Origin: Pyropia yezoensis
Taxonomy: Eukaryota > Rhodophyta > Bangiophyceae > Bangiales > Bangiaceae
Assembly: GCA_009829735.1 (NCBI GenBank)
Contig: CM020618.1
Coordinates: 27,938,894 to 28,002,893 of the forward strand
DNA: 64,000 bases
Reading direction: 5' to 3'
In this document: positions 21,977-31,912 of the stretch, one piece after another
Numbering within the stretch: the first letter of the stretch is position 1
How the letters are laid out: every line of letters begins with the position of its first letter
Notes under the pieces: generated by a model
The model's database searches: none
What the model was told of the DNA's origin: nothing
Seen by the model: only the letters and a program-made list of their open reading frames with translations
Made by a program: the position numbers and the translations under genes

Positions 21977-23110
21977 ATGATGCAGGGCGGCGCCGCGCCA
22001 GCTGCGGCTGCTGATGGTGCGGCCATCGTTACGGCTGGCCACGCTAGCCCGGCTGATATGGAGGCGGCGACGGTGGAGCCAGCGCCCCCTGCTCCACGCT
22101 CCGGCATCTGGGAGCACTTGCCTTCTTGGCGCGTCTTGATGTGCGTGTTTGGCATCATGGGTTCCCTCATGATCTACGCATTGTTGCAGGAGCGCATTAT
22201 GACCAAGCCTTACCTGCTGCCAGGTGCGACGGAGGGGGGAGAGCGGTTCACGACCTCCTTGGTACTCGTGCTGGCCAACCGGCTGGCCGCGGCGGTTGTG
22301 GCAGGCTGCGTGCTCCTCTATCGAGGGTCCTTTGCTGAGCTGCGCAACAAGGCCCCGCTGTACAAGTACATGATGATTTCTTTCTCCAACGTCATCGCCA
22401 CCAGCTGCCAGTACGAGGCGCTCAAGTGGGTGACCTTCCCGACCCAGACGCTGGCCAAGTGCGCCAAAATGATCCCCGTGATGATTTGGGGTACCGCCAT
22501 GTCGGGAAAGAAGTATTCGGCTGTTGAGTATGCGGTGGGGGTGATGGTTGCGATTGGCTGCACCATCTTTCTCACCTCTGGCTCCATTAACGCGAAGCAT
22601 GCTGCTGCCTCCGACTCGTGGTGGGGCCTCGCCTTGATGGTGGGCTACCTGGGCTTTGACGGCTTCACCTCCACATTCCAGGAAAAGCTGTTTGCGGGCT
22701 ACAATGTGACCATTTACGAGCAGATGATGTACGTCAACGGCTGTTCGTCCATTGCTGCCATGCTCTTCCTTGTGTCTTCTGGCAAGCTGTGGGAGTCCAT
22801 GGGCTTTATCACCCGGTACCCGGCCGTTGTCACCGATATGAGCGTGCTGTCTGTGTCGGCTGTGACAGGCCAGTTCTTCATCACGTACACCATCAAGGAG
22901 TTTGGGGCTCTTCTCTACGCGACCATCATGACCATCCGGCAGTTCCTGTCCGTGCTGATCTCCAACGTGGTGTTTGCTCATCACATGTCGCTGCTGCAGT
23001 GGGTCGGAGCTGTCGTGGTCTTTGGCAGCCTCTTTTACAAGTCGTACGCCAAGTCTGCGGGCAAGGCTGCCAAGCCCTCCGCGTCTCCGCCGGCTTCTAC
23101 CCAGGCGTAG
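21977..23110 (+). CDS. PAPS transporter of the SLC35B (UAA) family
   Basis: Single exon of 377 residues with about ten hydrophobic segments, as expected for the nucleotide-sugar/drug-metabolite transporter fold in the Golgi or ER membrane. SCQYEALKWVTFPTQTLAK followed by IPVMIWGT is the signature of the PAPST1 (SLC35B2) branch, and GYLGFDGFTSTFQEKLF matches its FDSFTSxxQ segment. Members exchange PAPS, the universal sulfate donor, from cytosol into the Golgi lumen for sulfotransferases; a UDP-sugar substrate remains possible but less likely. The N-terminal 45 residues and last 20 residues are disordered and cytosolic-looking. The ATG at 21977 is followed at once by a second ATG. In an alga that makes sulfated cell-wall galactans, a PAPS carrier would feed that pathway (inference). 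Confidence 0.88.
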   Translation: MMQGGAAPAAAADGAAIVTAGHASPADMEAATVEPAPPAPRSGIWEHLPSWRVLMCVFGIMGSLMIYALLQERIMTKPYLLPGATEGGERFTTSLVLVLANRLAAAVVAGCVLLYRGSFAELRNKAPLYKYMMISFSNVIATSCQYEALKWVTFPTQTLAKCAKMIPVMIWGTAMSGKKYSAVEYAVGVMVAIGCTIFLTSGSINAKHAAASDSWWGLALMVGYLGFDGFTSTFQEKLFAGYNVTIYEQMMYVNGCSSIAAMLFLVSSGKLWESMGFITRYPAVVTDMSVLSVSAVTGQFFITYTIKEFGALLYATIMTIRQFLSVLISNVVFAHHMSLLQWVGAVVVFGSLFYKSYAKSAGKAAKPSASPPASTQA

Positions 23111-26100
23111 TGGGTGTCACCTGGCTTTTTATGGCTACCCTTGCAACGGCATTGGCCCGACTTGGATGTGGTGGAAGCAGGGGCGATGAAAGGCTACCCT
23201 TTTTATTCCGTGCTTTTGTTCTCCCTTTCGGGCGTCGTTTGTCTGCGTTGTCGACGCCGCTCTTGTGTTTCACTTGTGGCACGCCGTTTCGAAGCCCTCT
23301 TCCGCGCAGCCACATCCCTGCGGCCGTTCCCAAAGGTTCTGTGGACTTTTACGCCGCTGAGACGTAGCCCTGTCCCTGAGCTTGTCCCTGAGTGTGTCCT
23401 TGTGTCCAGTCGTCGCCGGCCCTGGGGGGCAAGCACCCTCTCGTGTGAACCACCGGGCTATGATACCATCAATCCTATCCGTCGCCGGCAGAAACAGCCT
23501 GCTGCGACCCACTTGCCATCCCGCCACGCCCCTCCAGGTCTGATCCACCCATTCTGATCCACCCATTCTGATGGACGGTCGGCGCGCCTCTCTCCCCCTC
23601 CTGGTGCCTGACGCGTCGCCCGCCCGACACACGTGCGCCAATGCCGTGGTTGTGAGCGACCCATCGTCAGCGCCCCAGTGCAAGCGTCGTGCGTCCTAGT
23701 GCCGCGCGAGAAGCCGTTAGCAGCTACTGTACTCCCGCGGCACCGGCAGCCATGCAACGGGCGCAGAGTCACGAGTTATCGCTCCCGGGAAACACTCGCA
23801 TTAGGGGGATTAAGGATTGCTATATTAGGGGCATCCCGGCTTAATTTTCCTATGAGGGCAAGCCCAGGAGGCGGCCTGTCTCAAGTCCAGCGCCAACGGG
23901 CTATCCGGTTCATCTCGGGAAATGTTTCCCGAGCGGGAGGATCTGGCTGCATCGTTCCCGCCGTGGTGCCCCTGCCTCACACACCCAGTTAAGACCCCCT
24001 CTGAGCGGACATAGAGGTTTTCGAAGGATTGCCAGCGCTCCATTGGCGGCCGGTGAACATCTGAGGGGTCTGAGCCCACTGATTGGTGGCAGCACAGAAT
24101 ATCAGCAGGAACACTGAAGAAGCTCCGAAGTCGGAAACGTGGCTTGATGCACCCCGCCAGATTGCTCGAGTGGGGGCGCCCTGCTTCAATTCATGGACAC
24201 TTGACGGTGCTGGTGCCCCACTTTAGAGAGTTTCCGTGATGAATGATTCAAACGGCTCCAGACCTTTCACGGCCGCGACTGATTGACTTGGCCGTTTCGC
24301 AGGAGTCGGCTCGCTATGGATCCACACCTCAGGAGGGGGGGGGATTCACGCGCGGCGCACACACCAGGTGACTCCCTCGCCCTTCTCAGTGACTGCGCAG
24401 GGAGCATACATGCACAATGAGTGCGGCTGGAAATTCTTCACCAACTGCGAGACCTCATAGCGAACCCAGTCAAGGTGCATAGGCAGGAGAGAGGAATAGG
24501 GCCTCGTAGCGAAAAAGTGAGCAACGGTTCCAGGGGTTCCAATGGGACAGGAAGAATCAGCAAGTCATCGCGCATCCGCTCATACATGCACCTGTCCAAG
24601 AAACGCGGCGCACACGACCGTTCTTGCGCTCCAAAGACAGTACAGGTCCGGTTGATATCGCTTTCAGCCGTATTGACGCCAGCTGGCTACCTCTTACGTT
24701 CGGTGTGGCACAGAGGCCTACTTCTGTCTCGGGTGGAAGACGTTCCTGGGCGCTGGTTCGACTGCATCAGCAAAGGATGCGCTCATAGTGCCCGCATGCC
24801 CGGACTTGGTGGTGCAGCCCCCGCGGTTACCCTCACGCCGACGGCGCGCACAGGCCACACAGACCACGCAAGTTTTACAATATATTCAAATTCTGTCACA
24901 CGTGGCTCTGTAATGAGCCAATACGCTATGTCCACCCTTAACTGGGTGTGCTCAATAGGAACTCGGTTCCTTTCGCTCGGGAAACACACCCCGGGAAACG
25001 TCGCTGAGAGGGGTACGGATCATGGAGAGATGATGGCTATACGGCGGCGGCGGCGGCCGGAGACTCGGGTTAGGGTCCGTCGCAGCGGGCGGCGCGGGTG
25101 GCGCGTCGCCCGTGCTCCCCTTCGCCTCGCCCGCGCCGCCGCCGCCCGAGCCGACGCGCCGATGCGGGCGCCATCGCGCTGCTCGCCCCCGCCCTTCGCC
25201 GCCGGCAACTTAGCGACGGCCGCGGCCGTTGCCGCGGCGGGCGTGCCCGCCGCCCTCGCGGCGCACCTCCGCGTCGTGTGGTCCCCCCCAGGCGCGGCGG
25301 CGACCACCGCCTACCGCGGCCAGCTATTTTTGACTTTTATTTTCACCATAAAATAGCATGTACATTTGATGCAACGTTTCAAAGAAAAGCTGATGCATTC
25401 ACGTGGCCGCCCTTGATGACCAGGCTCGCGCCTCGGAGTGAGCGTGGGCGTCGGCTGCCCCCCCGAGCCCAACAGGACCACCGTTGCTTCGTCCCCACCC
25501 CACCCGGCCGCGTTAACGTTGCCCCTTCATTTACATTCAGCCGCATCCCTTTCAGGGGTGCGCCTGCTGCCGCTGTCCGCCGTGGCTGCGGCGCCTGGTG
25601 GGAGGAGGGCACCTCCCCTCCGGATGGGATAGAGAAGAACGGCGACCATGATCGGGAGCGGGCGGCAGCACCGGCCCCAGAAGAAGAAGAGGGGGCGCGG
25701 GTCTCCACATCACCTGCCGCGCCCGCCGTCGCTCCTACCATGACGATGTGACACGACTTGCCGACATCCCCACCGCCCCTGGGCGGCTTTGCGCCCGCTG
25801 ATGCCGACACCGCTGCTGTTCTTGTCATTGCTACCGTCGGCCACTGTTGTGGAGACCGCTGTCCGCGGCGGCGATGGGGAAAGGCGACGGGTGAGTGCGG
25901 TGGGAGCGCGGGGGAGTCAGCCTCACTGTGCGACGCTGAGGGGGGGGGGGGGGGCACGTGGGTGCTATGGCGACGCGGCCTGCTGCGGCAGCGGCAGAAA
26001 GCGTTGCCCGCCCTCTCCCCCCGCCCCCCCCTGCTTCACGAACAGGAAGCGGCTGTGTTGTGGGAACGCCTGTGCATATCCCCACCCTTTGTTTGAAATC

Positions 26101-28551
26101 AAAAGCATCAGCCCCTTGCGCCCAGATAAAAGGCGAACTGTCCACGATAGAGGGAGGGGGGATGGGGCCACACGAACTCGCTGACACCACCCTCCTGCAC
26201 AGTGGCCACAGCTGTCTTGGTGGCGAACCACCCGCTAGCTTGGCCGACAGAGTATCCCCGCCCGCCCCACCCCCTCCCCGGTGGGCCGTCTCGATGACGG
26301 CGGCGTTGCTCAGCCTTACGTGCTGCTGGGAAACGCAGGGTGGTGGCGGCAGATTGTTGGCGCTCGACCCTGGCTCACAGAGGCACTGCCTGCCCTGCCA
26401 CAGGGGGGCACTGCCCTGGCTCACAGAGGCACAGCAAAAGACTGTCCGCCGTCGTGACGGGGAAGGGGACTTGCAGGGGAGCAGGGGCGGCGGGCGCGAG
26501 GGGGGGCAGGCGGCGTGCCTGCTTGGCTCTCACAGCCGCACCCAATGCTGGTTCTCCCCCCCTCTCAACCCCCCCCACTTCCCCTTTCGAAGGGGTATCT
26601 TGCATCTGGATGACCGGCGCGCCTTGGACTTTGCCCCGACCAACCATTGTGGCAGGGTGAAGGCAGCGACATTGCGAAGCGGAACGCGCCCGTGGCGTGG
26701 GCGTGCCCGTGGCGTTGCCTCGGCGCGGAGTGGCGGGTAATCGCGCGTTTGGTCAAATCCGGCATCGTACTCCATCAACAAATCGTTCCATAAGTGGGGA
26801 CTTATGGTGGCTCTCAGCACCTTCCCCAGGCCTCGTCAATTGGACCGACGCCCCGTGGATGTGCGCGACGCAAGTTCAGCAACAACTGTGCCAAGAGCGC
26901 CGGTGATTGGTCCACCCAAACCCTGCAAAGCGCACCCAATTGACTTTGATCCCTGTCCAGCCTGGGAGGCCCGGCCCCCCCCACACCTCCACCACCACCA
27001 CCGCCGCTGAGGGGCCGGTGGTGGGGAGCGGTGGGGGGCTTGCGCCCGCGCTCTCGTGCCGCGTCCCTGCCACCCCCCCCTGCGGCGTCTTCTACGAGGG
27101 GCGGCGCCCGCGCGGGGCCGGCGCGGTCGCGCAACGCCCGTGGCGGGTGCGGCGGCCGCGCGTGCCGCCGCCGCCCCCGCCGCCGCCCTGCTGACGCGAC
27201 AGGTCATGCCACCGACCGGGCACACGCAACGGGGGTGGCGGATGGAGGGAGGGAGGCGCCCCGGCCCCCCCCAGTCTTCTACCCACCACCCCACCCCCCC
27301 TTGACCGCACATTCTCCCCCCCCCCCCCCCCCCCTGCCATCCTGACCCCAGACGGGCTTTGAGCTCCGTCCGCTTGGACCCCCGCGCCCGCGCACCCCCC
27401 CGCGTGCCGGGGGTCGCTCCTCTTTCCCTTTCCTACCCGCCTCCCCTCTCAAGGGAATCCTATGCCGTGATCGCCTCGCGTCCTTTGCCCCCCTGCGTCC
27501 TGCCGCACGTTGGCCGCTCCCCCCCTTGCCTGCCAGGCAAGCCTGCGGGCTGGGGGACACCCCCCCACCACCCACCCTACACCCTGGCCGGCCCGTAGCG
27601 GCGGGCACACGCCATGCCAGCCCCGCTGGCAGCGTGCCCCCCCTCCCCCTCTGTGTCTGGCCCCCCATCCCCTCTGCCTGCGTGGTTCGGGTGGGGGGGT
27701 GGGCCGGGCGAGGTAGGAGGGCGGGGGGGCCCCCCCCGCCCTTCTGGCCCTCCGGGGGGGGCAACGCCGGGGTGCCGCAGCCGCTCACACCACACCCCTG
27801 ACGCCGAGCGGCACGCGGTCGCGACTGCGAGGCGGGATGGGCTCGCAGCCGCGCCAGGGTGGTGCTCTCCCTGGCCGCGCGCCGGGGGGGGTGTGGCGGC
27901 ACTGCGGAGCGCCGCACGGCCAGCCGCCGTCACTCCCCAGCAGGCGTTGTGGGACACGGCCGCACACGCCCGCCCCCCCCCGCCCCCGTCCTTCGTGAGG
28001 TGGCACGCCCCCCTAGCTGCGGGCCTGTGGCGAGGTGGCGGCCTTCCTTTTGCCGTCAGCGCCGCGTATTCGCGGGCATTCCCCACCCCCCCCCCCTCCC
28101 CACCCGTCCCCCGCCGTCTGGGGTGCGCAGAGTCGCGCGGGGGTGGAATCTGCGGTCCGCCGAAGTCGCTGTGGCAGTGGCGCGCCCCCCGCTTGCAGCA
28201 CTGGGAGCGACGAGGCCGGTTCCAGTCTGGGCCTACTTTTCTTGTAGAGCGGGCGTGCGGCGGTGGATGGTACTCCGAGCTGTACCCCACCGACCACTTT
28301 TTCGTTTCCTTCGCGCACTTCTGGTGCCTGCTAGCATCTGCCCTCGTGCGTGTCTACCACTGCGCCGCATGCCCACCACCCCCCAACCTCCCCCCTCCAC
28401 TCCCCTCGCAGCCCGCCCGTGCTTCGGCCGTGTACCTCCGCAACTCTCTGCCGCGTTGCCGACAGCAGCCTGACTGACTGCAGGCCAGCCACCTACCCGT
28501 GCTTGTTCGTCCCGCCCCCCCCATCACCGCACAGCCGATCCGCTCTGCGCC
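23111..28551. other. Long gene-poor region
   Basis: About 5.4 kb without a supported gene. 23.6-25.0 kb is the least GC-rich part, with a perfect 9-bp-arm palindrome at 23914-23933 (CTCGGGAAATGTTTCCCGAG) and related GGGAAAC motifs at about 23788 and 24973. A GC-rich island at 25035-25320 has open frames in several phases and might be a gene fragment. 25.9-28.4 kb is rich in C and G homopolymers, which open long low-complexity frames on both strands. The last 200 bases, C-rich, should be the nitrate reductase leader. Confidence 0.5.
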
Positions 28552-31422
28552 ATGGAGGCCGCCTCGGGCGCCCTCAGCGAGCTCCGGCTGGAGAAGGGGG
28601 TCAAGGGCTGGGACCCCGTCAAGGTGCCCAGCCGGAGCTCCCTCAAGAGCACCCCCATTGCCACCCCCGAGGGCTCCCTCCGCGGCGGCTCTCTGTATAC
28701 GACCCGCGCGGCAGACGGCGGGGCGGCGGGCGCCAACGGCGGCATGGCGGCCAATGGGGTGTCCACGTCGTCCACTTCGTCGGGACTGAGCTTTGCCCCG
28801 TCGGGCGGCAGCGGCAGCGGCAGCGGCCGCGTTGGGTGGACGGAGCTGAACAACGCGCTCAACGCCAAGCTCCTGTCCAAGTCGACGATGCTGGACAAGC
28901 AGCTCGTTGCGGAGGAGGTGGACGACCGGGACGTGAAGACGCCAGACAACTGGATCCCCCGCCACCCGGATTTGGTCCGGCTGACGGGCAAGCACCCGTT
29001 CAACTGTGAGGCGCCGCTGTCCATGCTAGTAGACCAGGGCTTCATCACCCCCCCGTCGCTGCACTTTGTGCGCAACCATGGGGCGGCGCCGCAGTTGTCG
29101 TTTGACGACCACCGGCTGGAGGTGAGCGGCCTCGTCGACACCCCCCTGACTCTTTCCATGGAAGACATTTTGGCCATGCCAAGCGTCACCATCCCAGTGA
29201 CGCTGACGTGCGCAGGCAACCGGCGGAAGGAGCAGAATATGACAAAGCAGACCATTGGTTTCTCGTGGGGCGCCGCGGCTACTAGCTGCAACTTTTGGAC
29301 GGGCGTGCGCCTGCGGGATGTGCTCGAGAAGGCGGGCATCCAGATGGACAAGGCCCGTCATGTGTGCTTTGTGGGCTGTGACGACCTGCCTGGTGGCAAG
29401 TACGGCACATCGATTGACCTGGCGACGGCCATGGATCAGTTTGGGGAGGTGATGCTCGCGTACGAGCAGAATGGCATCCGCCTGACGCCCGACCATGGCG
29501 CGCCCCTGCGGGTGGTGATTCCAGGGTGGATTGGCGGCCGGATGGTCAAGTGGCTGACGGGCGTGTCGGTGACAGCTGAGGAGTCACAGGAGCACTACCA
29601 CTTCTTTGACAACCGTATCATGCCGCCTCACGTTGACGCGGAGCTGGCCAAGTCGGAGGGCTGGTGGTACAAGCGGGAGTACCTGTTCAACCAGCTGAAC
29701 ATTAACTCTGCCATCAGCTCCCCTGCCAATGGGGAGCTGATGTCCCTGTCGGGCGCGGGGGTGTACACCCTGAAGGGCTACGCCTACTCTGGCGGTGGCC
29801 GTAAGGTGACCCGCGTGGAGGTGTCGGTGGACGGCGGTAAGACGTGGTTGCTGGCCACCTTGGACCACCCTGAGGAGCGTCACTCTCACGCTCCCTCGTA
29901 TGGCCGCTATTACTGCTGGTGCTTCTGGGAGTACACCATTGACAAGTTTGCCCTGCTAAACGCGGCAACCAGCTCGGGCGAGCTGCTAGTGCGCGCATGG
30001 GACGAGGGCAACAACACCCAGCCCGCCAAGCTGACCTGGAACCTGATGGGCATGGGCAACAACTGCTACTTCCGTGTGACGGTGGCACCTAAGCAGTCGT
30101 CGGGTGAATTCGCGCTTGAATTTCTGCACCCGACGGTGCCCGGCCCCGCGGAGGGTGGCTGGATGCCCCCACCACAGGAGTCGGTGGTGGCGGCCGCCGC
30201 TGCGGCAGTGGTGGCGGAGACGCTCAAGCGGGCGAAGTCGGCGCCGCAGATCAACAAGATGGACCAGGAGGACACCAAGACTTACACCATGGAGGAGGTG
30301 GCCAAGCACGACACGGAGGAGGACTCTTGGATTGTGGTGCACAACAAGGTGTATGATTGCACACCCTTCCTCAAGGACCACCCTGGTGGCGGCGCCAGTA
30401 TTGTGATGAACGCGGGTGCCGACTGCACAGAGGAGTTCGACGCGATTCACTCAACCAAGGCCAAGGGCATGCTGGACGACTATTACATTGGTGAGCTGGC
30501 CATCGAGGACATTGAGGACGAGCCGGAGCAGCCAGCTCTGCACATGTCCAAATCGTCTGTGCAGCTGATGAAGGATGACTTCAAGGAGCAGAGCGTCCGC
30601 AAGGCCGTGGACGATGAGGAAGCAGCACCCGTGGCGCCTATGGCTCTCAACCCCAAGAAGTGGGTTCACTTCCCGCTCATCCAGAAGGAGGAGCTGAGCC
30701 ACGACACCCGGCGCTTCCGCTTTGGGCTCCCTACAGAGGGTCACCGGCTGGGCTTGCCCGTCGGCTTCCACATGTTCCTGGCCGCTACCATCGAAGGCTC
30801 CATGGTCATGCGGGCCTACACGCCAACGTCGTCGGACGCACAGCTGGGGTACTTTGACCTGGTCATCAAGGTGTACTTTGCCAACGTGCACCCCAAGTTC
30901 CCTGGCGGTGGCAAGCTCACCCAGTACATGGAGGAGATGTCTCTTGGCGACGAGATTCGCGTGAAGGGCCCGCTCGGCCACATTGAGTACCGCGGCCGCG
31001 GTGAGATGACGATTGACGGCAAGCCGCGCACGGTCAGCGCCCTGACAGGCCTGATGGCGGGGAGCGGCATCACCCCCTTTTACCAGATCCTGCAGGCTGT
31101 CATGGCGGACCCAGAGGATAAGACCGAGCTGTACCTCATCTATGCCAACCAGACACCGGAGGACGTGCTGCTGCGGTCAGAGCTGGATAAGATGGCAGCG
31201 GAGCGCGACAACATCCACGTTTGGTACACGTGCGACCGCGCACCAGAGGACTGGCAGTTTGACATTGGCTTCATGACCGAGAAGATGATCAAGGAGCATG
31301 GGGCGCCGGCGGGCCCCGACGTGCTGGGCCTGTCGTGCGGACCACCGCCATTTATCAAGTTTGCGGCGACCCCAAGCCTGACCAAGAATGGCTACGCGGA
31401 AGAGGACCAGTTCCTGTTCTAA
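28552..31422 (+). CDS. NIA: Assimilatory nitrate reductase (NAD(P)H)
   Basis: Single exon, 956 residues, reducing nitrate to nitrite in the cytosol. Domain order is the full plant-type set: a Ser/Gly-rich head (1-115); molybdopterin (sulfite oxidase fold) domain with the Mo-ligating cysteine Cys220 in TLTCAGNRRKEQ; dimerisation domain; hinge 1 (about 540-580); cytochrome b5 with heme ligands His610 (HPGG) and His633; FAD domain with RAYTPTS at 754-760; NADH domain with GLMAGSGITPF and CGPPPF around Cys929; the chain ends EEDQFLF. It is slightly longer than typical enzymes of about 900 residues because of the head. Hinge 1 contains RAKSAP (560-565), which fits the RxxSxP shape of a 14-3-3 phospho-site. 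The start is the ATG in good context (GCCATGG). A bZIP gene converges on it 490 bp downstream. All catalytic motifs are intact. Confidence 0.97.
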   Translation: MEAASGALSELRLEKGVKGWDPVKVPSRSSLKSTPIATPEGSLRGGSLYTTRAADGGAAGANGGMAANGVSTSSTSSGLSFAPSGGSGSGSGRVGWTELNNALNAKLLSKSTMLDKQLVAEEVDDRDVKTPDNWIPRHPDLVRLTGKHPFNCEAPLSMLVDQGFITPPSLHFVRNHGAAPQLSFDDHRLEVSGLVDTPLTLSMEDILAMPSVTIPVTLTCAGNRRKEQNMTKQTIGFSWGAAATSCNFWTGVRLRDVLEKAGIQMDKARHVCFVGCDDLPGGKYGTSIDLATAMDQFGEVMLAYEQNGIRLTPDHGAPLRVVIPGWIGGRMVKWLTGVSVTAEESQEHYHFFDNRIMPPHVDAELAKSEGWWYKREYLFNQLNINSAISSPANGELMSLSGAGVYTLKGYAYSGGGRKVTRVEVSVDGGKTWLLATLDHPEERHSHAPSYGRYYCWCFWEYTIDKFALLNAATSSGELLVRAWDEGNNTQPAKLTWNLMGMGNNCYFRVTVAPKQSSGEFALEFLHPTVPGPAEGGWMPPPQESVVAAAAAAVVAETLKRAKSAPQINKMDQEDTKTYTMEEVAKHDTEEDSWIVVHNKVYDCTPFLKDHPGGGASIVMNAGADCTEEFDAIHSTKAKGMLDDYYIGELAIEDIEDEPEQPALHMSKSSVQLMKDDFKEQSVRKAVDDEEAAPVAPMALNPKKWVHFPLIQKEELSHDTRRFRFGLPTEGHRLGLPVGFHMFLAATIEGSMVMRAYTPTSSDAQLGYFDLVIKVYFANVHPKFPGGGKLTQYMEEMSLGDEIRVKGPLGHIEYRGRGEMTIDGKPRTVSALTGLMAGSGITPFYQILQAVMADPEDKTELYLIYANQTPEDVLLRSELDKMAAERDNIHVWYTCDRAPEDWQFDIGFMTEKMIKEHGAPAGPDVLGLSCGPPPFIKFAATPSLTKNGYAEEDQFLF

Positions 31423-31912
31423 GATCGGAGAGAGGCGCCCCTTGCATGTTTGTTCTCCCTGTTGTATTATTTCCTACGTCTTGATGATGTGACTGATGTA
31501 GGGTCAACCTGTCATGTTGGCCGACGGCAGCGCTTTAGCTTTACTCGAGCTGCAGCCACGATACATCACTTTCTGATTATGTTTTGACTAGCAACGACTG
31601 TGCTGTGTGGGCACAATCAGAGAAGCGGTGTGCTGAGCGCGTGATGGACAGGAAGTGAGGTCTTTCGGGCGGACGGGTTCTGCTGCCCTGCCCCGTTGTC
31701 CTCCACTCGACAGTGGTCTCCACGGCTACAGCGGCAAGCTCCGCGTCGTGAGGACATAGAATAGGACAGTACGATAGCAGACAAGAAAACGCAAACGCAG
31801 TAACAGGTAGATACAGGATGAAAATAGGATCAAACGGTTAAAACGGTTAAAAAAATCAAGGGCATAGATACAGCCATACGCCCTCCACTACTGCTCGCAC
31901 GCCCGACGACGG
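31423..31912. other. Intergenic region between convergent nitrate reductase and bZIP genes
   Basis: 490 bases, noticeably richer in A and T than the flanking genes, holding the two 3' ends. It has a TTGTATTATTT stretch near 31461 and a small direct repeat AACGGTTAAA at about 31833-31852. No gene is seen. Confidence 0.6.

Noticed and set aside
24745-24775. GGTTCGACTGC resembling a tRNA B box
   Set aside because: No acceptor stem or matching A box can be folded around it; no tRNA was found anywhere in the window.
24421-25356. 311-codon plus-strand frame
   Set aside because: The left half is in balanced-composition DNA with no conserved motif, and the right half is a GC-rich patch open in several frames; it may include a gene fragment but is not supportable.
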